Assembly: GCA_029266525.1 (NCBI GenBank)
Contig: JAQSWQ010000004.1
Location: forward strand, 33,588-97,587
Source: Microvirga sp.
GTDB lineage: Bacteria > Pseudomonadota > Alphaproteobacteria > Rhizobiales > Beijerinckiaceae
DNA: 64,000 nucleotides
Direction: 5' to 3'
The translations under genes and the position numbers were made by a program. Every line of letters starts with the position of its first letter. Position 1 is the first letter of the stretch. Shown piece after piece: positions 1 to 7,948 of this stretch. The notes beneath the pieces were generated by a model. That model had not been told where the DNA came from and made no database searches. It saw nothing but the letters and a program-made list of their open reading frames with translations.

Positions 1-259
1 GCCGAGACCCGTGAACCCGCTCCGACCAATCTCGTGCATCTGCGCGACGCGAGGCGCGGGCCAGGGTCTAAGAACGGACGGAGCTAGCCCGCTCTCGCCC
101 TTTCCGACCGCCACTCCCGCGGCCCACGCGCGGCGCGGGACGAAAAGCACTGTTCAAATCGATCGGTCCTGGAGCATGATCCGCCCCGGGGCCGCTCGTC
201 GCGGCGAGCCTCGCCGTGAACGAGGAACGCGCAGCGCGCGACATGAGGGAGGACGCTCG

Positions 260-1573
260 ATGAGGACCGGACGAAGGACGTTCACGGGACTGCTTGCGGC
301 AGCCGCCGCGGTCGCGATCGGCGGGGCTCCGGCATCCGCGCAGGACAAACCGGCGGAGCTCAAGATCGCGATCACCACGTTCCTGTCCGGCCCGGCCTCG
401 GTGTTCGGCGTGCCGGGCAAGAACGCGGCCGAGATGATCGCCGAGGACATCAACAAGAAAGGCGGCATCCTCGGCGTGCCGGTGAAGCTCTCATTCATCG
501 ACGAGGGCGCGGGCGGGGAGGCGCTGGTCTCGAACTATCGCCGCGTCGTGCAGGACGAGAAGGTCGACGTCACCTTCGCCTCGATCTCGTCGGGCAGCTG
601 CAACCAGCTCGTGCCGCTCGCCGAGGACCTCAAGGTCATGAACCTGATGTGGGATTGCGGCGCCTCCTCGATCCTCGAGGCCAAGAAATACCGCTACAAC
701 TTCCGCACCCAGGCCAACGCCACCCAGGAGATGATGGCGGTCCTGATCTACCTCCTCAAGAAGAAGCCCGACTTCAAGACGATCGCGGTCGTGAACCAGG
801 ATTACGCCTGGGGCCGCGAGAGCTGGGAGATCTTCTCGACCGCCCTGAAGCAGCTCAAGCCCGACGTGCAGGTGGTCGGCGAGTTCTTCCCGAAGTTCGG
901 TGCGCCCGACTACTCGACCGAGGTCTCGCGGCTGCTCGCGCTTCGGCCGGAGGTGGTGCTGACCACTTCCTGGGGCGGCGACCTCGACACCTTCGTGCGC
1001 CAGGCCGGACAGCGCGGGCTTCTTCGCCAATCGACCTTCGTGCTCGGCATCGGCGAGACCTCCCTGCAGCGCCTCGGCCGCGACGTGCCCGAGGGCCTGA
1101 TCGTCGGCGCGCGCGGCGACCACTGGTTCCTGCACCCCGAGATGAAGAACAAGCCCGAGTTCAAGGCCTTCAACGAAGCCTTCAAGGCGCGCACCGGAGC
1201 CTGGCCGATCTACCCGGTCTACCACATGGCGCAGGCCTTCGCGGCGCTGCAGGCCGCCTACGACAAGGCCGGCAAGGCGGCCGGCGGAAAATGGCCGAGC
1301 CGCGAGCAGGTCGTCGACGCCATGGAGGGACTGACGTTCCAGGCCTGGGGACGCCCGGTCAGGCTGCGCGAGGACAACCAGGGCATCGAGGCGCAGCTCG
1401 TCGGAACGACCAAGCGGGGCGAGGGCTACGACTTCATGGTGCTCGACGACATGATGATCTTCGACTCGACGAAGCTCATCAACCCGCCGAACCAGAAGAC
1501 CGGGGACTGGCTGAAGACGCTCACGCCCGAGCTCATCAAGCTCGAGGTTCCGGTGTTCAAGCACGGCGGGTGA
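260..1573 (+). CDS. Branched-chain amino acid-type ABC transporter substrate-binding protein
   Basis: Periplasmic solute receptor of 437 residues for the permease and ATPase genes that follow. The N-terminus has two arginines (GRRTFTG) before a hydrophobic alanine-rich stretch and an Ala-X-Ala cleavage site near residue 27, so export is clear and could use the Tat route. The mature part begins with a beta strand (ELKIAITTFLSGPASVFG) typical of the Leu/Ile/Val-binding family (Peripla_BP_6), which also covers receptors for aromatic acids, amides and urea, so the ligand is open. An in-frame start exists far upstream at 11, but the signal peptide beginning at 260 fixes the start. A 7-bp GC hairpin (1614-1631) lies between this gene and livH and could dampen read-through, giving more receptor than permease. 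Bases 1-259 show no convincing gene. Confidence 0.9.
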   Translation: MRTGRRTFTGLLAAAAAVAIGGAPASAQDKPAELKIAITTFLSGPASVFGVPGKNAAEMIAEDINKKGGILGVPVKLSFIDEGAGGEALVSNYRRVVQDEKVDVTFASISSGSCNQLVPLAEDLKVMNLMWDCGASSILEAKKYRYNFRTQANATQEMMAVLIYLLKKKPDFKTIAVVNQDYAWGRESWEIFSTALKQLKPDVQVVGEFFPKFGAPDYSTEVSRLLALRPEVVLTTSWGGDLDTFVRQAGQRGLLRQSTFVLGIGETSLQRLGRDVPEGLIVGARGDHWFLHPEMKNKPEFKAFNEAFKARTGAWPIYPVYHMAQAFAALQAAYDKAGKAAGGKWPSREQVVDAMEGLTFQAWGRPVRLREDNQGIEAQLVGTTKRGEGYDFMVLDDMMIFDSTKLINPPNQKTGDWLKTLTPELIKLEVPVFKHGG

Positions 1574-1659
1574 GCCGGCTTCGGAGCCTCTCTCCCGCTT
1601 TCGCACGAAGCGAGGCGGCGTCCGCGCCGCCCGCCCCGTAACGCCGGCGCCAGCTCACC

Positions 1660-2559
1660 ATGAACCTCACCATCGTCGTCCTGGCGGCCCTGGACGGGAT
1701 CTCCTACGCCGCATTGGTGTTCCTCGTCTCGGTCGGCTTGAGCCTGATCTTCGGCGTCATGAGGATCGTCAACGTCGCGCATGGCAGCCTTTACGCCTAC
1801 GGGGCCTATGCGGCGGCGACGATCGGCATCGCGGTCGCGCCGATCTCGCCCTGGCTGACCTATCCCGGCCTGCTCCTTGCCGCGATCGGCGTCGGGACGA
1901 TTCTCGGCGGGCTCCTGGAGCGCTTTCTCCTGCGCCTCGTCTACGGCCGCGACGAGGCGCTCCAGCTCCTCATCACCTTCGCGGTGTTCATGATCCTCGA
2001 CAACCTGCAGCGCGTGATCTGGGGCGTCCAGCCGATCTTCGCCGCCGCGCCCCTCCAGCTCCTGCCCAACATCTCGGTCCTCGGCGTCGGCTACACCTCC
2101 TACCAGACCCTGCTCCTGCCCGGCGTCGCGGCCCTGACGCTCATCGGGCTGCGCTACTTCCTCCGGCATACCCTCGGCGGCGCCGTGATCCTCGCGGTGA
2201 CGGAGGACCGCGAGGCCGCGACGGCGATCGGCATCAACCCCAACCGCGTCTTCCTGCGGACCTTCATCCTGGGCGCGATCCTTGCCGCGCTCGGCGGCGC
2301 GCTCGCCTCGCCGACGACCTCGCTCTTGCCGGGCATCGGTACCGAAATGATCGTGCTCTCCTTTGCGGTCGCGGCGACCGCCGGCCTCGGTCAGATCGAA
2401 GGCGCCGCCATCGCCGCGCTGATGATCGGTCTCGCGCGCGCCTTTGCGATCTACACCTATCCCGAGTTCGAGGTGCTGGTGCCCTACGCCATCATGGTGC
2501 TGGTGCTGCTCATCCGGCCGCAGGGCCTGTTCGGTGCGACCCGCCTGAGGAGGATCTGA
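1660..2559 (+). CDS. livH: Branched-chain amino acid-type ABC transporter permease LivH
   Basis: Inner-membrane permease of 299 residues, one half of the channel of a LivHM-type importer. It is almost entirely hydrophobic helices. It carries the family signature in the first loops (GLSLIFGVMRIVNVAHGSLY), in which the Asn-Val-Ala-His-Gly stretch is conserved in LivH proteins. The C-terminus ends in the usual RPQGLFG motif. The ATG at 1660 has no strong ribosome site, but the first helix begins directly after it. The stop overlaps the start of livM by one base (TGATG), so the two permeases are translationally coupled. The specific substrate cannot be read from the permease. Confidence 0.92.
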   Translation: MNLTIVVLAALDGISYAALVFLVSVGLSLIFGVMRIVNVAHGSLYAYGAYAAATIGIAVAPISPWLTYPGLLLAAIGVGTILGGLLERFLLRLVYGRDEALQLLITFAVFMILDNLQRVIWGVQPIFAAAPLQLLPNISVLGVGYTSYQTLLLPGVAALTLIGLRYFLRHTLGGAVILAVTEDREAATAIGINPNRVFLRTFILGAILAALGGALASPTTSLLPGIGTEMIVLSFAVAATAGLGQIEGAAIAALMIGLARAFAIYTYPEFEVLVPYAIMVLVLLIRPQGLFGATRLRRI

Positions 2560-3515
2560 TGTGGCGCAGGCACCGCGTGCTGATCGGCGCGACCCTCGTC
2601 GGGCTCGCCGCGATCGGCGTCTTGCCGATGGCGTCGCCGAGCATCGTGACGCTGCTCGCGCTGATCCTGGCGAAGGGCGTGGTCGTCCTCGGCATCATCG
2701 TGCTGCTCCAGGCCGGCCAGGTCTCCTTCGGCCACGCCATGTTCTTCGCCGCGGGCGCCTACGCGGTGGCGTTCTACGGCCGCTATGTCGGCGTCGGCGA
2801 CATGCTGCTCTACCTCGTGTTCGGAGCGGTGGCGGGCGGCGTCCTCGGCCTGATCGTCGGGCTGTTCGTGGTGCGCTACCGCGAGATCTTCTTCGGCATG
2901 CTCAACCTCGCCTTCTCGATGGTATTGTGGTCGCTTCTCGAGAAGATGTTCCACTACACCAACGGCGCCGACGGCATCCGGGTCGCACGGCCGGCGCTTG
3001 TCGGCCTCACCTTCACGCCGGATCAATTCTCCTACGTGCTTCTGTACCTCAGCTTCGCGATCGCGGTCGCAGCCCTGTTCGCGGTGCAGCGCTATCTCGA
3101 GAGCCCGCTCGGGAGCATGCTGCGGGCGATCAAGAGCAACGAGACGCGGCTCGAATATCTCGGCATCTCGGCGCGCCGCGTGCTGCTCGTCGGCTACGTG
3201 ACCTCGGCGGTGCTCGCCGGGCTCGGCGGCAGCCTCGTCGCGGTGATCCAGCAGATCGCCACGCCGGAGTTCGCCTATTGGACGAAGTCCGGCGAGTTCG
3301 TGTTCATCGCGATCCTCGGCGGGACCGGCCATGCGCTCGGCGCCTTCGCCGGCGCCGCGGTGTTCGAGTTCGTCCGCTTCTATGCCTCGGCGCAGCTCGC
3401 CGACGCCTGGCAGATGATCCTCGGCTTCGTGCTCATCGCGATCATCCTCCTTGCGCCGGCGGGCCTGATCGGGATCGTGCGGCGCCGGAGCGCCGGCGAA
3501 AGGTCGGCGGCGTGA
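2559..3515 (+). CDS. livM: Branched-chain amino acid-type ABC transporter permease LivM
   Basis: Second permease subunit, 318 residues with about eight to ten membrane segments. It contains the LivM/LivH hallmark LLQAGQVSFGHAMFFAAGAY near residue 55 and the conserved NETRLEYLGI stretch that contacts the ATPase around residue 195. Its start overlaps the livH stop and its end overlaps the GTG start of livG by four bases, as expected for a tightly coupled transporter operon. A long shadow frame runs through it from 2561 and joins livG in frame, but that upstream part has no transporter features and is not part of livG. Confidence 0.92.
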   Translation: MWRRHRVLIGATLVGLAAIGVLPMASPSIVTLLALILAKGVVVLGIIVLLQAGQVSFGHAMFFAAGAYAVAFYGRYVGVGDMLLYLVFGAVAGGVLGLIVGLFVVRYREIFFGMLNLAFSMVLWSLLEKMFHYTNGADGIRVARPALVGLTFTPDQFSYVLLYLSFAIAVAALFAVQRYLESPLGSMLRAIKSNETRLEYLGISARRVLLVGYVTSAVLAGLGGSLVAVIQQIATPEFAYWTKSGEFVFIAILGGTGHALGAFAGAAVFEFVRFYASAQLADAWQMILGFVLIAIILLAPAGLIGIVRRRSAGERSAA

Positions 3516-4255
3516 CGAAGGTCGTGCTCAGCGCGCGCGGATTGGTGATCCGTTTCGGCGGCGTGGTCGCGGCCGACGGCGTCGATCTCGACGTGCAGGC
3601 CGGCGAGCATCTTGCGATCATCGGGCCGAACGGCGCCGGCAAGACCACCTTCCTCAACATCGCCACGGGCTACCTCAAGCCGCAGGCCGGCAGCGTCGAG
3701 TTCCTCGGCCAGGACATCACGGCACATTCGCCGCGCGCGATCACGCGCCTCGGCATCGCGCGCGCCTTCCAGATCCCGCAGCTCTTCCTCGAGCACACGG
3801 TGATCGAGAGCCTCCTGATCGCCGCCGCCTCGCGCAACGGCCGGCTTGCGACCTTGCGCAGCCTCGAGGACCTCCCCGAGCGCGAGGAGATGATGCAGCT
3901 GCTCGAGCTCGTCGGCGCGCGCGACGCCGCCGAGCACAAGGCCGTCGTCCTGCCCGAGGGGCGGCGCAAGCTCGTCGACATCGCGATGGCCCTCGCGCTC
4001 AAGCCGAAGCTCGTGCTCATGGACGAGCCGACCTCCGGCGTCGCCTCGGCCGAGAAGTTCGCCATCATGGATGTGCTGGTCGCGGCGCTGAACGCGCAAG
4101 CCGTCACCTCGGTGTTCGTCGAGCACGACATGGACGTGGTCCAGCGCTACGCCGACCGCGTCGCCGTCTGGAGCAGCGGCAAGATCCAGACCGTCGGCAC
4201 GCCGCGCGAGGTGCTCGCCGATCCCGCCGTGATCAGCCAGGTGATCGGCATATGA
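3512..4255 (+). CDS. livG: Branched-chain amino acid-type ABC transporter ATP-binding protein LivG
   Basis: Cytoplasmic ATPase of 247 residues. The Walker A motif GPNGAGKT lies near residue 37, Walker B LVLMDEPTSG near 165, and the switch histidine in EHDMD near 200. The start is a GTG that overlaps the livM stop (GTGA); the open frame runs 950 bases further upstream, but only as a shadow of livM. The signature helix is odd: it reads LPEGRRKLVDIA where LivG proteins normally have a Ser-X-Gly-Gln-Gln type sequence. Family members with altered signatures exist, and LivF carries an intact one, so a working heterodimer with one degenerate site is plausible. That is inference. Confidence 0.9.
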   Translation: MTKVVLSARGLVIRFGGVVAADGVDLDVQAGEHLAIIGPNGAGKTTFLNIATGYLKPQAGSVEFLGQDITAHSPRAITRLGIARAFQIPQLFLEHTVIESLLIAAASRNGRLATLRSLEDLPEREEMMQLLELVGARDAAEHKAVVLPEGRRKLVDIAMALALKPKLVLMDEPTSGVASAEKFAIMDVLVAALNAQAVTSVFVEHDMDVVQRYADRVAVWSSGKIQTVGTPREVLADPAVISQVIGI

Positions 4256-4956
4256 TGCTGGCGCTCGAGCAGGTCCGCGTCTCGATCGCCGGCGTCGTGG
4301 TGCTGCGCGACGTGAGCTTCGCGCTCGAGGCCGGCTCGACGGTCGCGCTCGTCGGCCGCAACGGTGCCGGCAAGACCACGACCGTGCGCACCATCATGGG
4401 CTTCACCGCGGCGGCCGGGCGCATCCTCTTCGACGGCGCCGACCTCGCCCGCACGCCGCCGCACGAACGGCCCGGGCTCGGCATCGGCTACGCCCCGGAG
4501 GATCGCCGCCTGTTCTCGGCTTTTTCGGTCGAGGAGAACTTGCTGTTGCCGGCGCGCGTCGGCGGGCTCGGGCCCGCCGAGACCAAGCGCCGGCTCGAGC
4601 GCGCCTACGGCGTCCTGCCGGAGATGGCGGAGCTGCGCGCACGGCCGGCCGGCTCGGTCTCCGGCGGGCAGGGCAAGATGGTCGCGCTCGCCCGCGCGCT
4701 GATCCTAGGCACGAAGCTCGTGCTCCTCGACGAGCCCTTCCAGGGCCTCGCCCCGGTGCTCGCGCAGCGCTACGCGGAGGCGCTGCGGCGTCTGCGCTCG
4801 CAGGATCGCGACATCACTCTCCTGATCACCGAATCGAACCCGAAGCTGCTCGCTGCGATCTCGGAGCGAACGCTCACCATCGAGCGCGGCGAGGTCGCGC
4901 CCGGCGCCTCCGGCCCGGCCCTGCCGCGCGCGGATCCGCCGATCCTGTCGCGCTGA
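4252..4956 (+). CDS. livF: Branched-chain amino acid-type ABC transporter ATP-binding protein LivF
   Basis: Second ATPase subunit, 234 residues, overlapping livG by ATGA (4252-4255). Walker A (GRNGAGKTT) is near residue 36, the signature SVSGGQGKMVALARAL near 140 is intact, and Walker B reads LVLLDEPFQGLAP, the phrase typical of LivF. After Walker B the usual switch histidine position reads LLITESNPK, so the catalytic His seems replaced. Together with the altered signature of LivG this suggests an asymmetric ATPase pair. It is the last gene of the operon, followed within 20 bases by the MITE-like element. Confidence 0.9.
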   Translation: MMLALEQVRVSIAGVVVLRDVSFALEAGSTVALVGRNGAGKTTTVRTIMGFTAAAGRILFDGADLARTPPHERPGLGIGYAPEDRRLFSAFSVEENLLLPARVGGLGPAETKRRLERAYGVLPEMAELRARPAGSVSGGQGKMVALARALILGTKLVLLDEPFQGLAPVLAQRYAEALRRLRSQDRDITLLITESNPKLLAAISERTLTIERGEVAPGASGPALPRADPPILSR

Positions 4957-4972
4957 ACGCGTCGGCCGATGC

Positions 4973-5279
4973 GGGTAGTGCGTCAGTTTGAAATCGGGCT
5001 GCGCGGCGTCAACGGATCGTGGTATCCTTCCGCCCTCGGGAAGGGACCCTGCCATGGCGATCGTTCGATGGTTGACCTCCTACACAGTTTGGCTGTGCAA
5101 GTGGTTTGACGTGAGCCCCGACTACATCAACAGGAATAAGCGAGGCAACCTGCCGCCGCCGTCCGGTGGCATTGGCGCGTATTGAGAAGCACAAAGGTCG
5201 ATCGTCTCGGCCCCCGTTTGCAACACCTTCCTTGCAGCCAGTTCTGAGCGTGCAAAAAACTCAAACTGACGCACCACCC
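4973..5279. mobile_element. MITE-like element with terminal inverted repeats and target duplication
   Basis: The left end (4973-4991) reads GGGTAGTGCGTCAGTTTGA. The right end (5261-5279) is its reverse complement with one mismatch (18 of 19). The element is flanked directly by CGATGC on both sides (4967-4972 and 5280-5285), which looks like a 6-bp target-site duplication. It is 307 bp, has no transposase and carries at most a 43-residue frame. It fills most of the livF-DUF1579 gap, and the right duplication ends just before the stop codon of the DUF1579 gene. These features fit a non-autonomous insertion element. The mobilising family was not identified and no second copy was seen in the window. 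Confidence 0.7.
5054..5185 (+). CDS. Small hypothetical protein inside the MITE-like element
   Basis: A 43-residue frame with a purine-rich ribosome site (AAGGGA) eight bases before its ATG. The first half is hydrophobic and aromatic with three tryptophans (IVRWLTSYTVWLCKWF), and the second half is polar and proline/glycine-rich, ending in PPPSGGIGAY. This could be a small membrane-associated peptide. It lies wholly between the inverted repeats, so it may be cargo or chance. No family recognised. A longer version from 4988 has no ribosome site and would read through the inner edge of the left repeat. Confidence 0.35.
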   Translation: MAIVRWLTSYTVWLCKWFDVSPDYINRNKRGNLPPPSGGIGAY

Positions 5280-5286
5280 CGATGCG

Positions 5287-5772
5287 CTATCGCTTGCGGC
5301 GATAATGGGCTGTCACAAAGTACGGGCCCCAGCCGCCGTCCTCGCCCATGGCGCGCGACCTCAAAGTACGGTGGTCGTCGCCCTCCCAGGCGATGATGTC
5401 CTGGTAGCGCACCAACCTGCCGTCGCCGGAGAAGCTCGGGCCGAGGGTGTCGAGCGTCAGCACCTCGCCTGAGGCGTCGAGGGTGCCGTCGTAGGACCAG
5501 AGATGCGTCATCATCGACGCGACGAAGGTGCCGACGAAGCGCTGCTTCTGCGGGTCGTAGCCGAGCGTCATGAGCGATCTCACGGGCGTGCCGTCCGGCG
5601 CCTCGCCTTCGCCCTCGCCGAGCGTCCATAAACCCCCGAGCGAGCGCACCGTCTCCGATCCGGTCGACGTCATCGACGGCTGGTCCGGGCCCATCCGGCA
5701 CTCCATCTCGGCGCGCCACTCGCCGACCAGCCTCTGCAGCCAGGCGTGCTCCTTCTGCGGCTTCGCTTCCAT
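5287..5772 (-). CDS. DUF1579 family protein
   Basis: Predicted cytoplasmic protein of 161 residues. The opening EHAWLQRLVGEWRAEME is the usual start of DUF1579 proteins, followed by beta-rich sequence with SLMTLGYDPQKQRFVGTF and a middle GTLDASGEVLTL motif. The fold is thought to be lipocalin-like and the function is unknown. The ATG at 5772 has AGAAGAGG directly upstream. The frame can be extended to 6120, but that part has no family resemblance and runs into the next gene. The MITE-like element's target duplication abuts its stop codon. Confidence 0.8.
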   Translation of the reverse strand: MEAKPQKEHAWLQRLVGEWRAEMECRMGPDQPSMTSTGSETVRSLGGLWTLGEGEGEAPDGTPVRSLMTLGYDPQKQRFVGTFVASMMTHLWSYDGTLDASGEVLTLDTLGPSFSGDGRLVRYQDIIAWEGDDHRTLRSRAMGEDGGWGPYFVTAHYRRKR

Positions 5773-5998
5773 CCTCTTCTCCGATCCGCAGTACGGGGCC
5801 GCGCCCCGCCTCGATGCGAGGAAGGTCGATCTGTGCGACGACCTGCTCGAGCTTCCGCGGCACCGCCAAAGCATCTCGATGCGTGGATAGAGAACCAGGG
5901 AGGTCGATACAAGCACTCGGGAGCATCGGGAGGGCAGGATCAAGAGGTGAGTAGTCCGAGGTTTGACACCGTTGCGGCGACGGACCACTTTCGGAGGC

Positions 5999-6523
5999 AT
6001 GGCACATGCCTTGAATAAGCTGCCCAGCCCTCCCCGCGCCGTCGCCGAGGAGATACTCGGATCGCTCGGCGTCCTGGCCAAAGCGGAACCGCATGCCGTG
6101 CGTGCGGCCCTGGAACTCACTATTGAGAAAGGCGACGCCGCGTTCGCTTCTTATGCCGAGATTGTCGAGAAGGTTGTTAACGACTTAGTGGGGCTTTTGG
6201 CTTCAGGCGCTCAGATCGATCTGGACCCTCTGATCGAGAGTTTGTTGGAAGAAGAGAGAAGCGCGGCTCGCAGCAAGAGAGAGTCGGAGCGAAGGGCAAG
6301 TGTCGATCTTCGCCGGCTGGCGAAGTCGACGCCAGACAAGCTGGCCGTGATTAATGAGGTGCTCCAAAACGCGCTTGCGCGGGCCGACAGGGTTGCGGCC
6401 ATGTGCCGGGACGCGCGCTGGCGGCTTATGGAGGCCCGATCGTATTACCAGCCCGGAAAGCCAGTTGGGCCGATGCGAGGAGAGCCGTGGGATGCCGACG
6501 AGTATCTGAAGACACTGGGCTAG
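5999..6523 (+). CDS. Unrecognised protein, candidate antitoxin partner of the RelE-like toxin
   Basis: A 174-residue, mostly alpha-helical soluble protein of no family I recognise. The middle (about 70-110) is rich in Glu, Arg and Ser (SLLEEERSAARSKRESERR) and may form a long helix. The C-terminus ends in GEPWDADEYLKTLG. It is placed immediately before a RelE-like toxin gene with no spacer (TAG then ATG), the arrangement of an antitoxin-toxin pair. It is much larger than usual RelB or ParD antitoxins and shows no obvious DNA-binding motif. The start is uncertain: the ATG at 5999 follows GGAGG too closely, and an in-frame TTG at 5963 resembles a -35 box (TTGACA). GC content is roughly high-50s percent in spot checks, clearly below the neighbours, which suggests acquisition. 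Confidence 0.6.
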   Translation: MAHALNKLPSPPRAVAEEILGSLGVLAKAEPHAVRAALELTIEKGDAAFASYAEIVEKVVNDLVGLLASGAQIDLDPLIESLLEEERSAARSKRESERRASVDLRRLAKSTPDKLAVINEVLQNALARADRVAAMCRDARWRLMEARSYYQPGKPVGPMRGEPWDADEYLKTLG

Positions 6524-6805
6524 ATGCCGCGTCTGGTCCTCAGCGACAAGTACCAGAAGGCGGTTAGGCGGTTAACGGTCGACGATCGCATGCGGGCCAA
6601 GCGCTATCTTGATCGTCTCGTGCAGAGCCCCCCACCGGGGAACTTGAATTTCAAACCGATGGAAGGTTGGAACGGCGTGCTCTGGGAATGCCGAGCCGGA
6701 GGACAGAACCGCTTCATCCTCCGGCGCCAGAAAGACGAGGTGGGCGACTATTTCTTGGTCGATGATATCGGCCCGCACGACATCTACAAGAAATACAAGC
6801 CATAG
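6524..6805 (+). CDS. RelE/ParE-fold toxin candidate
   Basis: A 93-residue basic protein beginning MPRLVLSDKYQKAVRRL. It has the helix-then-sheet order of RelE-fold toxins: N-terminal helices with DRMRAKRYLDRL, then strands around WNGVLWECRAGGQNRFILRR, and a last strand YFLVDDIGPHDIYKKYK. The Arg-rich strand resembles the catalytic face of mRNA-cleaving RelE family members, but the exact residues cannot be assigned by eye. Its start follows the preceding gene's stop directly, so the two are co-translated. Base composition is lower in GC than the surroundings. Confidence 0.65.
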   Translation: MPRLVLSDKYQKAVRRLTVDDRMRAKRYLDRLVQSPPPGNLNFKPMEGWNGVLWECRAGGQNRFILRRQKDEVGDYFLVDDIGPHDIYKKYKP

Positions 6806-6856
6806 CCGCGGCGGCCATCGGTAGTGGCGACCGGAGCGTGGCCGTTCCAAGGCGTA

Positions 6857-7390
6857 TCACTGCTCGGCGGCGGCCTTGAGGTTGGCGAGGCCGGCCTCGA
6901 AATCCTTGCCGATCATGCGGTCCATGCTCATGAACACGCCCATCACCTTGCCGATGAACAGGTTCGGTCCGTGCATCGCCCAGGTGACCTCGGTCGCGTC
7001 GCCGCGCGGCACGAGCGTGAACTCGGCGGTGTTGTGCGCCTCGAAGGGTTTCAGGAAATCGAGCTTGATCGCGACCCTGGAGGGCGGCGGCGCCTCGACG
7101 ATCTCCATGCGCCCTTTCCCGACCTTGCTGTTGCCTTCCCATTCGTAGACCGCGCCTTCGCCGCGCTCGGCGCCGCTGTAGCTGCGCCTGAGATTCGGGT
7201 CCATCCGCTCCCAAGGCGACCAGGCGCGCCAGTTCCGGAAGTCGTTGATGAGCGCGAAGATCTTGTCGGGCGGGGCCTTGATGCTGGTCGCGCGCTCGAT
7301 GCGGAAGCCGGCGGGCTTCCTCGCGGCGAGCACGAGGACGACAACGATCGCGACGAGCAGGATGAGGGCGATGACCGCGAGAACCTTCAT
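6857..7390 (-). CDS. SRPBCC family protein with N-terminal membrane anchor
   Basis: A 177-residue protein. One hydrophobic helix (residues 3-22, VLAVIALILLVAIVVVLVLA) is followed by a START/Bet v1-type domain beginning with FRIERATSIKAPPDKIFALI, the usual opening of polyketide cyclase/dehydrase-like proteins. FRNWRAWSPWERMDP is another common segment. The fold binds hydrophobic ligands; the ligand is unknown. It is on the minus strand with the VOC gene 42 bases upstream, probably in one transcript. The C-terminus AGLANLKAAAEQ is the typical terminal helix. Confidence 0.85.
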   Translation of the reverse strand: MKVLAVIALILLVAIVVVLVLAARKPAGFRIERATSIKAPPDKIFALINDFRNWRAWSPWERMDPNLRRSYSGAERGEGAVYEWEGNSKVGKGRMEIVEAPPPSRVAIKLDFLKPFEAHNTAEFTLVPRGDATEVTWAMHGPNLFIGKVMGVFMSMDRMIGKDFEAGLANLKAAAEQ

Positions 7391-7432
7391 GGATCCCTCC
7401 GGATGATGTGCAGCCTGTGTGCCTGCCTGCCG

Positions 7433-7843
7433 TCAGGCGGCCTGCTCGCAATTGATCATCCAGGGCGTGCCGAAGCGGTCGACGAGCATGCCGAAGCGCG
7501 CCGCCCAGAAGGTCTGCTGGATCGGCATCGTCGCGGTGCCGTTCTCGGCGAGCGCGTGATAGATGCGCTCAGCCTCCGCGATGCTGTCGACGTTGAGCGA
7601 CACCGAGAAACCCTTCATGGCGTCCTGCCGGCCGGGCGGTGCGTCGGAGGCCATCAGCACCTCGTCGCCGACGACAAGCCGGGCGTGCATGATCTTGCTC
7701 CGCCATTCGGCCGGCACGTGCTCCTCGGCCGGCGAGCCCGCGTGCGGGAACATCGCGTCGATCCTGCCGCCGAGGACCTCGGCGTAGAACTTGAACGCTT
7801 CCTCGCAATCGCCGTCGAAGAACAAGTATGGATTGATCTTCAT
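7433..7843 (-). CDS. VOC family protein, PhnB-like
   Basis: A 136-residue vicinal-oxygen-chelate protein. It begins KINPYLFFDGDCEEAFKFYAEVLGG, the hallmark of the PhnB/YjdN branch, has the central VLMASDAPPGR segment, and ends in FGMLVDRFGTPWMINCE. These proteins are often annotated as glyoxalase-like or 3-demethylubiquinone methyltransferase-like, with no proven enzyme activity. Upstream is the gene for the Lys/Ala-rich peptide, and downstream the SRPBCC gene, all on the minus strand. Confidence 0.88.
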   Translation of the reverse strand: MKINPYLFFDGDCEEAFKFYAEVLGGRIDAMFPHAGSPAEEHVPAEWRSKIMHARLVVGDEVLMASDAPPGRQDAMKGFSVSLNVDSIAEAERIYHALAENGTATMPIQQTFWAARFGMLVDRFGTPWMINCEQAA

Positions 7844-7948
7844 TGCATCCCCCTCGGTATGTGCGCCGCATTATGGCGGTGGGCGCAAGGCGCCTCAGCC
7901 CTTGCGCCCCCATCCTGCTTGTTCGTCCGCCTCGGGCGCCTCGCGATG

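Noticed and set aside
11..259. N-terminal extension of the first receptor gene to position 11
   Set aside because: The added residues have no domain and would bury the clear signal peptide starting at 260.
491..1606. Long minus-strand frame opposite the first receptor gene
   Set aside because: It is a high-GC shadow of the real gene, with Arg/Leu/Gly-rich sequence and no motif. Many similar shadows exist in the window.
5963..5998. TTG start for the antitoxin candidate
   Set aside because: TTGACA there looks like a promoter -35 box; the ATG at 5999 was kept, with low certainty.
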